A stretch of 20,073 nucleotides of DNA, from positions 3,129,162 to 3,149,234 of the forward strand of contig BLXT01000055.1 in the NCBI GenBank assembly GCA_019648995.1, given 5' to 3'. Below are positions 9,901 to 18,900 of the stretch, piece after piece. Position 1 is the first letter of the stretch, and every line of letters starts with the position of its first letter. Source of the DNA: Plakobranchus ocellatus. Taxonomy: Eukaryota > Mollusca > Gastropoda > Plakobranchidae. The position numbers and the translations under genes are program-made. Under the pieces are notes generated by a model. It did no database searches. It was not told where the DNA came from and saw only the letters and a program-made list of their open reading frames with translations.

Positions 9901-12900
9901 CTTACAGGCAGAATTTAAACCTAATTTGTATGCAGAGAATATTCCTCAAAACATTTTAAAATGTATTCTTTTTTACTGATATGCATTTACACATTATTTT
10001 TCTTGGCATTGAAGATTTTGAAAAATTGTATTCAAACTGAAATTCTTGCTTCAGTCATACTTTTTTCTATCAGTTAAAAATTATATTATTTTATTTCTTT
10101 TAATAAATATTTTGATTAAGAGAAGGAAAAAATACATGTCATAGTTCCTCTCTCTCTTGCTTTCTTACTCCTCTCCTCCCACCCCAATTTGGCGGAAAAG
10201 GATAGGAGAGGCATCGCATATTCAAACCTTATTTTTTGTCCCTGCAGGCTTCTTCAAATCTCATCTTTCAATGGCAAAATGAATGCTTTGAATGAGGTGA
10301 ACAAAGTAATTACAAATGTGAGCTTTCAAGCCAGTAGTCGACATTCCAGTATGGATGAGGATGAGTGGTTAACAGCTGACAAAATGGCAGTATGTTGCTC
10401 ATTTTTTTTTACCACAATATACACATTCAATACTTCCCCCTCAACCTTATACACTGGAATAAAAATTGGCTTGAAGTGAGCAGTAACTTATATGTGTAAG
10501 GTATTAAAAAAAAAAAAGCAAAAAAAAACATCTAGTTGGTCTTTAATGTGTTGTATGTACAATTTACAAATTTAATATTTTTGCAGGATTTGTTCTATTG
10601 AAGTGTATGCATAATTTTTTTTTCTTTTTATTGTTTTTTTTTTTAACTAAATCATCCCTCTTCTTTTTGTAATCCCTTTTGTTTTTCTTAACAACAGAAG
10701 CATTTGAAATGATACTGTGTGATAACATGTTTTGAGGTCTAGGGTAACAACAATAAAATGACGAATAATTGAGGGAGTGATAGAAAAGCAAGCTTCAATC
10801 ATGAGTTTTGCCCACATAGAAAGCTAATGTTTAATATTGAGATAGACCATATTATTCACATACTTCTCATTCATAACTTGCGTTCCAATTGGTAAACTTG
10901 AATGAGAATAAGCAGCAATTAACAACAAAGAATTATCATGCAGTGTCTCTAACTAGATTCACCCTTTGCTGACTCCTCAATATTGTTATGCTTGACATGC
11001 AGTCTAAATTCATTGTAATGGTGCCATTTTTTTTTTTATGTGCATGTCTTAGTGCTTGGAAAATGTAAAAGTTAAATTACTTTCCTCTGATACTAGAATT
11101 ATGCATTGTAAAAAAACAGTCCTGTCAATATAGGTTTAATGATCCAAGAATGTTCAATTGGCAATATAAATATTTTAAAAGATTCACAAGGCTTCTTTTC
11201 TGTAAAATTTTCAGGAGTGGATCCAGCAGAACAATGTTCTCTCCATTGTGCTGCGGGACAGCCTGCATCAGCCCCAGTATGTGGAAAAGCTAGACAAAAT
11301 TCTGAGATTTATGATAAAAGAGAAAGCTCTTACCATGGAAGATCTAGACAGGCTTTGGGATGCTCAGGTGAGATTTTCTGTTTGTTTAAAATGTATCGCA
11401 TTATTAATAGCTTTAAAAAAATGATATTCATGAAAGTTTAGCTCTGTGATAGATCAATACAATTCTATCAAGTTGCATTAAAAATATAAATCATGCAGAG
11501 ATCATCTAAGAAAAAGCTGCATGAACAAAAATAAAAGATATAGCATACATGACTTAATCCTGTCCACAAGCATAATATTTTTTTTTGTAATCATTTTTAT
11601 TTGATGTTTTTTTCCCCAAAAATTTTCAGTCGGGAAAGCATGATGCCATTGTGAAAAATGTTCATGATCTGTTAACTAAGTTAGCCTGGGACTTTGCTCC
11701 AGAACAGCTTGATCATCTATTTGAATGCTTTCAGGTTAGTCATCAGTTATTGGGGTGTAAGCTATGTAACTTATTTTTTCTTTTGAGAATTTCTTCAAAA
11801 ATAATCTCATTAGCGCTGTTTGCATTTGTATGTATCACAAGGTCCAAGGATATGAATTACAAAATTTGGTAAATTTTCTCTGTTTGGCTTAATTTTTGTG
11901 CACAATTTATTTTATAATCCAATAGCTTCATTGCCTACAATTAGGATTTATGAAGGTGTCATATGGTTTGCTCTTGGACACAATTTGGGGTTGTCAGATG
12001 ATACAATTTTTGGTGTGACTAATCCTACTGCATGCTTGATTTGAATGTAGAATAACAGTGTGTATTTCTAATTATGATTGATGATGTCCAACTGAATAGA
12101 AAAACAAATAAAAAGAATTATCTTTCTTGTACAACATATCAAATTTAGTAACTAAGACACAGGTCTCCCAAATCACCTTTTTTTTTTTATGTAAGACTTT
12201 GTCATATGAAATCTTCTTAAAGTACCAAGTCTGTAAGAGACATCTGCAACCATGTTTCTCCACTTAATCCTGTCTTCACTTAGCTGAAAAAAAATTCATA
12301 TTGCTCATTCTTTTACCAGTTATCCTCTAAATAAAGCCTCTCAAGAAATGTCACCCTTCAAGTAATTATATCCCTTAGTCCTCCACCTGCACATCTAGGT
12401 ATAACATATAATTATTATATTTTGATTAACAACATTTTAGTGCTACAGTTGAATTCATGCAGTAGTTTAGCAGCAAAGTGTGTTGGCTTGTAGCAAAACA
12501 TGTCTAAAATCATGGATGTATTGCATTCATACATTCAAACCTTTCTCATTAAGTTTAGGATTGGTACAAGTTTGAGCTGAAGCAAGCATAGTTACCAGAT
12601 CAACTCATTGATAGGTAACTCTAGAAAGTTCAGGTACCCTTATTATCTGCATGAAGTTGAGGAAGTTTCTTTTGAGGTATTAAATTTATTTTTAATGACC
12701 AGTAAAAAAACATTTTGAACCTTTTTATCTAGGGCTCATGGCATAATGCCACAAAGAAGCAGCAGGAAAAACTTTTGGAGCTCATACGGCGACTAGCTGA
12801 GGATGACAAGGAGGGAGTCATGGCGCACAAGGTAAAAACAAAATTAGTATTTAGAACAAACTAAATAACCAAGAACTATAATGGAAATGGTACCTACAAA

Positions 12901-15900
12901 CACTATCAGTAACATTCAAAAGATCACTCGCTGGAAAGTCTTCCTCCCGAATTTTGTTTGAAAGAAAAAAATATTATATGTTCCCTACCACATAACTCAA
13001 AGAGCTGAAACTCAAAATGATGCATAATATGATTCAAAATACCTTTACAACAGCCAGGATTATTGGAAATGAAAATGGTTTTAAGAGACCTAAAGGATGT
13101 GTGGCTTTCAGAATGAAAATAAATGAATCATGAATTCCTCTCTGTCTATTTTTTAAAAAAAATTATTAATTGGTGTAACAGTCTTTTGAAACCATATTAT
13201 GCATTGTTTTGAGTTTGAGCTATGTGGTTGGGAACATTACGTTTTTTTTTTCCGCCTATGTTCCTGTATTTTTTCTCACACACATTCAAAATTTGTTTTA
13301 TGTCTCCTAAGCTTTGCATGAAACTTATGCCGAGAAAGTATTTTTTCTCAGTTGTGACGTTAACAAAAATGCAGGGACCTTCTCTTACAGAAAGGCCTAG
13401 CCTAATCAAAACCAAATGACCTGACATGGTAACAAGCTGAACAGCCCAAATCATTTGAATGTCTTTAATTTCTGATCAGGTTTTGACCCTCTTGTGGAAT
13501 CTTGCTCACAGTGAAGATGTACCCACAGATATCATGGATCAGGCTCTCAGTGCTCACTACAAGATTTTGGACTACAGCTGCTCACAAGTAAACACAATTA
13601 AGGATCTATTCTCTATCACTTCCGCTTCAGCAAAGAAAAGCTGCAAGACTGTGAAGTTTTAGGATCTGTTTTGCATTGTAATGCTGCAAATACCTTATAA
13701 TATCTATCTATTATTTTCCTGTTGTAAAAGTATTAACCTTGCAAGTGATAAAGCTGATCATAAATTTATGGCAGTGCTTTCACATTTACATTTGTTTAAA
13801 CAAAATCTTAGTTTAGATTTGGCGTCTTCTAAGGCTTTGAGGTTTTGATGAGTGCTTTTGCCTTTTTTTTTTAACCAGGTAAACAGATGTAATTAATTTT
13901 CATTTCACTCAGATTCTTCTTCAACGTTTAAGAGAAAAAAAAATATAATCTAACCTCCTCATTCTTCACATTTATTTATCTTTATATTCAAAATAGGATC
14001 GAGATGCTCAGAAGCTTCAATGGATCACCAAGTTTGTGGATGAACTGAAAAATGACCAGTGGGTTTTGCCAGCTCTAAAACAGATCAAAGAAATATGCAC
14101 TCTCTTTCCAGAGGTAGAATTCATATATATTTTACAGAACTTTTTGTTAATTTTTAAAAATCTGTTCAGTTCCTTGTAATGAAGAAAGTATATTTCAAAA
14201 GCTGTCATTGATATTTCCCTCTGTATTTGAGCTGATTGTTAAAAAAGTTATCAATTTTTTTTTAATTGGGGTCTTCTTTTATGGCAATAAAATTGATTGG
14301 TTTTATGAAAAAAATTTGTTATGAGAGCACTTGAACATTATAATGCAGGTTTTGCAAAACCTATGTTGTAAGCCTTTTTTTTCTTCTCTAAAAGTAAAAA
14401 GACAGTAAGGTAATTCTATTGATTGTTGAAATGTTTTAAATGGTTTTACTTTTTATTGTGAAATTTAAGAAAAGGAACCTATCATCATGATGGCAGGTTC
14501 AGGAATGGTAATATATGTAGCAATGGAAGCAAAAGCAAGTGTTTCTTTTTCCTAATCTCATTTTCTTTTTTTTTTTGGATTTGTCTGTAGCTGTAGGCTA
14601 CCACAACCCATTTTTCCCCATTATCTTTGTTTATTGCTAACTATCTGTATATTTGCAGCCTCCACTCAACTTTCCTCATACTCAGCGAGGCCCACACAAC
14701 TTTTACCGCAATGGCGTGATTGGTCAGCTTCAGAGCCAACACTCCATTGTTATGCTTGTTTCACAGAACCTGTCAAATTATATGGAAAAGCAACGAGCGT
14801 ATGCAGAAAGTATGTTATTGTGGTGATTATTTTTAATTTGCAGAAATCCTTAAAAAAATTATTCAGTCTTTTTCTTTTGGTTGTCTGATAAAGAAAATAT
14901 AAGTAAGAAATAAAACAAATTTTGTTTTCTTCAACAAATCTTTTGACTTGAATAGATACTTTATTTCATATTTTTCATTGAATCTTTGCATTGTTTGAAT
15001 TTTTTGTCACTGTATAACATATGGTTTCAATCCACCTTGTTCTCAGAACACCCCAATGAAGATCCAACCACTATTCTGCCTGATGGCCGTTTCAATCACA
15101 ATATGCAAGTCAGTGATCGGCTTAAGTTTCTCAGGTAACTGCAATTATCAACCTTATAATGTCCAAACATGTCTTCAAACAATATCCCTTGAAACACAAG
15201 TGATAAGTTCAACATTTTGCTTCTTGGGACCCTCTAAATGAACTGTTTACAATTATTTAACTGTTGTAATGGTGAAATAAGAAAGGGCTCAAAATCTTGA
15301 GACCAATCCAGATGTTATATGATGCAAATGGCTGTTTTGAGAAACTGGTGTGTAAAGTTATTTATTTTGTGTATACATGTGTGATTAAGGATGATATGAA
15401 TTAAATCATTGCAGCTAAAAAATGAGCCTTTTAACCTTTGAAAAGTTGATTGATTGCTCAATGAGGTGGGTTTAAAATAATGAGAAATGGGCATTCAAAC
15501 TGAGTTTTCACTTCTTGTAATGCTTTCTGCATTAAAAAATAATTAATCCCTTTCTAATGTAACCCATTCCAGATTTTATAAACTAACAGACAGTTAAATT
15601 TCCAATTGTGGGAGTCTTGGGTTATTTTGGCTGCCTTAAGACAGTTTTACTTTAATTGCATTGTCCTAAAAAAATGTCATTTGCAGTATTTTCCTTACTA
15701 AGTCTGGTCCTGAAGTATTATTCATAATGTTTCCCCATTTCTTATGTTTTTATGGATCAGATTTTGATCATAAAAAAAGAGGGGCAGATAAACAAAATAT
15801 ATAAGACAAATAAAAACTAGTCGACCCGAAAGCTTCCCCTCTCTGTTTTTTTTTTTTTTTTTGTTGTAATTATTAGAAAAAGAAAAAAAAACTGGCTGTT

Positions 15901-18900
15901 CATACTAGGGCCAATATTATTCAAAAATTTTTAAACACTTAGCACTTCTAATTTGGTAATCCATACATATAAGATATTTATATATTGATATTGACCATTC
16001 CAGATTTCTTCTGAAAGATGGTCAGTTGTGGCTCTGTGAGGCTCAAGCTGGAGAGGTACAATATAGTAGCCTTATTTGTTCTCAGTCTTATGATGTTCTG
16101 CATCAAATGTTGTGATCTCAAAATTTTTGTTTTGAAGTAGCATCTTGCTATAAATCTAGCCAGAACAGATTTTTTTTTTGTATTTTTTTTGTAAAGTTAA
16201 AGCATATCTTTGTAAATATGTATATTAAAAAAAAAAAAATTTTAAGAACAAAATCCTTGTCTCTAGATACTAGATCTTGTAACTGTCAAAAAGTGTGCAG
16301 GAACTGTTGCATAGGCAAAACATTTTTGAGCATTGGAGATAGCCTTTGTTGTCATTAAAGTGTTTAATTCTAAATAGAAAAGAGTGGTAGGATGGAGATA
16401 GGATTAAGTAATAAAACAAAAACTTCAATTTCAATTTTTACCTCCTTTTTTTCACTCTTTTTTCTCTCTCGCTCTCCAGATATGGCGATGTTTAGCAGAA
16501 AATGCTATTTATTTTTCTGACAGAGAGGCCTGTTTCAAATGGTTTGCAAAGGTGAATATGTTATATCATTAAAAGTTGTTCAACATTTTTTGTAGATGTC
16601 ATTATTGTTGTTCAGTCCAAGTAGGAAGGTAATATTAGCAATCAACATGTGACAAAATCAGCTTCAGCTAAGTTCTTATTGAATTCATTCATCAATTCAT
16701 AAACTTTCTCAGTCCATCTTGGCCTTTATCTCTGAAAATGTAGCGGAACTGAACGTAACTTAATAAATATTGTGATTGTATAAAATTTATTTAAAGCTAC
16801 ATCATAATTAACTGTTGTAATCTTTCTTTGTTGAAAGAAATTTTGTTTACGGCAGTGGCATTTGTGTACACTACTCAGAACTTTCTTAGTGATAAAAATC
16901 AGTTTTTCATCTGTGTTTTTGTTTTTTAAAAAAATTGAAATGGTCCTTGCTTAAGTGAAAACTGAATATCAATACAGATTTTAAAAAAGTTCGAAGTCCT
17001 CTTGCAAAATTCATTTTTTTTTCTTTTCTTTTCTGTCCTATTTTATTTCCTTGAGGAACAAAAAAAGGCATGAAAAATTTTTGAATATGTGCCTAAATTG
17101 TTTTTTTTTTCGATACTAAAAAAAATATTTAAAAAGGAATTATTACATTCTAGTATTGTGTTTTACTTTTTTAAAAAAATAGTTAATGGGAGAGGAACCA
17201 GATCTTGATCCAGAAATCACCAGGGAATTCTTTGAGAAGAATATTTTACAACTAAACCCTGATCTTCTCACAGAGAATGGCATGAAGTGAGTAAAACTTC
17301 TTTGTTTTTGTCTCTTGTAAATTTTATAATTTTTTGCAAATAATTTTTAAGCCAAAGAAGTTACTTTCAATCCACCTTATCTTTTTTGAATAATAGTGTA
17401 TGAATAGAATTTTGATAGATGATGTTCAATGAAGGCCAAGAACTATTATTATATCTTATGATGATAATTGCTGTTGTTTAAAGCTATTTTCTCTGCATAT
17501 TGTCATAGTCAAAGAACACTTTTGAGTACAATTTTTAATTTTGTTTCTAAAATCAATACTCATGTTTTTGTGTATGCCAGATCAATCTAGACACCTTTTT
17601 TTGATATGCCCATTGTTAGTTTTAAAGTTATTCAGGTTTTATTAAAAAATATATGTACATTGAGCCAATCGGTGTTTTTTTAATGGTGAAGACATGTTCT
17701 GCCATGATTTTGATATGTGTAACAAGAGGGTCTGTGCTAATCAGATTCAGTTAGTTGACCAACAATATTACAAATGACGGCCGAGCTCCTTTGATCCGAT
17801 GGAAAAACTGGAATAATATCCAAATTTTCAAAGAAAACAATATATTTTTTGAAGTGAAGAAAACAAAAACACTTTACAATGGTAAACAAAGCAAGCAGGC
17901 ACATCAAACATAGGTTTAAATCTTAATGGCAAAATTCTCATGCTGTTATACAAGACTTTACTACCCTTACAAATGGATCTAATCAACTGTAACATTTAGG
18001 ATCAGCCGATATTGAATTACCGATTGCAAATCTGCCTTTGAACATGTAAGCAAGCTCCAGTTTCTAGAACAATCACAAATGTGTAAATATCATAAAATAT
18101 CAATATGTTAGAACATTCAGGCTAAGATAAAACTGTTGGACAATTTGTTTGGCCCATTGTGCTGGCTTATTCACAAAGTACCAGGAGCAGCATTGACTCA
18201 TCTGGTAAGGCAGTTGGTCACAGTAAGAGTTTAGGGATTCAAATTCGAGTCCAGGTCAAGGAAATTTTTTGTTGCTCCCCCTATGTCCACATGTACTGAA
18301 GGTCTCTTAAGACCGAGTGAAAATAAAGGCGACAAACTATCTCAGAATACCTTATGCCAAGAGCAGCCAGGACCCTACTCCTGGTCCCTCCACTGATGGA
18401 CCAAACTTGGGACTTAGAATAGAAACCAATCTGTACAACTTAGTTACAAAATGTTTGTAATATGATGTTGAAAAGTAATGGTGTGTGTCTGTGTGTGTGT
18501 GTGGGGGGGGGGGGTGTTAGTTTTTTCAATTTAATTTTTTTTTTTTTTTATAGTTACTGAATAATAATAAATGGATGCACAACTTGAATTCAATTAGTAT
18601 TGCCATCCTCAAATAAAAAAGTGCTCATAATAATAGTCTTTATGATATAATAAATGACTTTTGTAAAAATAATGATTGTCACCTAGCTGATGATAATTCC
18701 AAATATTAGAGCTAATGCTTAGCCTTCTATTTATTAAGTTTATCTTTTTCTAAATCTTTCATGTCACTTTCTTGCTTTTAAGCTGCTTTGAGAGATTTTT
18801 CAAGCAAGTCAACCTGAAAGAGAACAAGTTGATTGCCAAACGGAGAGGAGGATATCTTATGGATGATATAGAACTGATTGGTTTAGACTACTTATGGAAG

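Larger units (their letters stand above)
17287..18782 (+). other. Intron 19, with SINE and simple repeats
   Basis: A 1,496-bp intron. 17287-18180 is AT-rich with nothing recognised. A tRNA-derived SINE lies at about 18187-18410. A GT/G-run simple repeat lies at 18480-18514. The acceptor is GCTTTTAAG, ending at 18782. Confidence 0.85.

Noticed and set aside
13197-13454. Opposed frames on both strands in intron 12
   Set aside because: Mutual antisense open frames in AT-rich sequence with no conserved motif. Neither fits the USP9X alignment.
18187-18262. A functional tRNA gene
   Set aside because: The head has diverged A and B boxes, no convincing acceptor stem or anticodon arm, and is fused to a SINE body.
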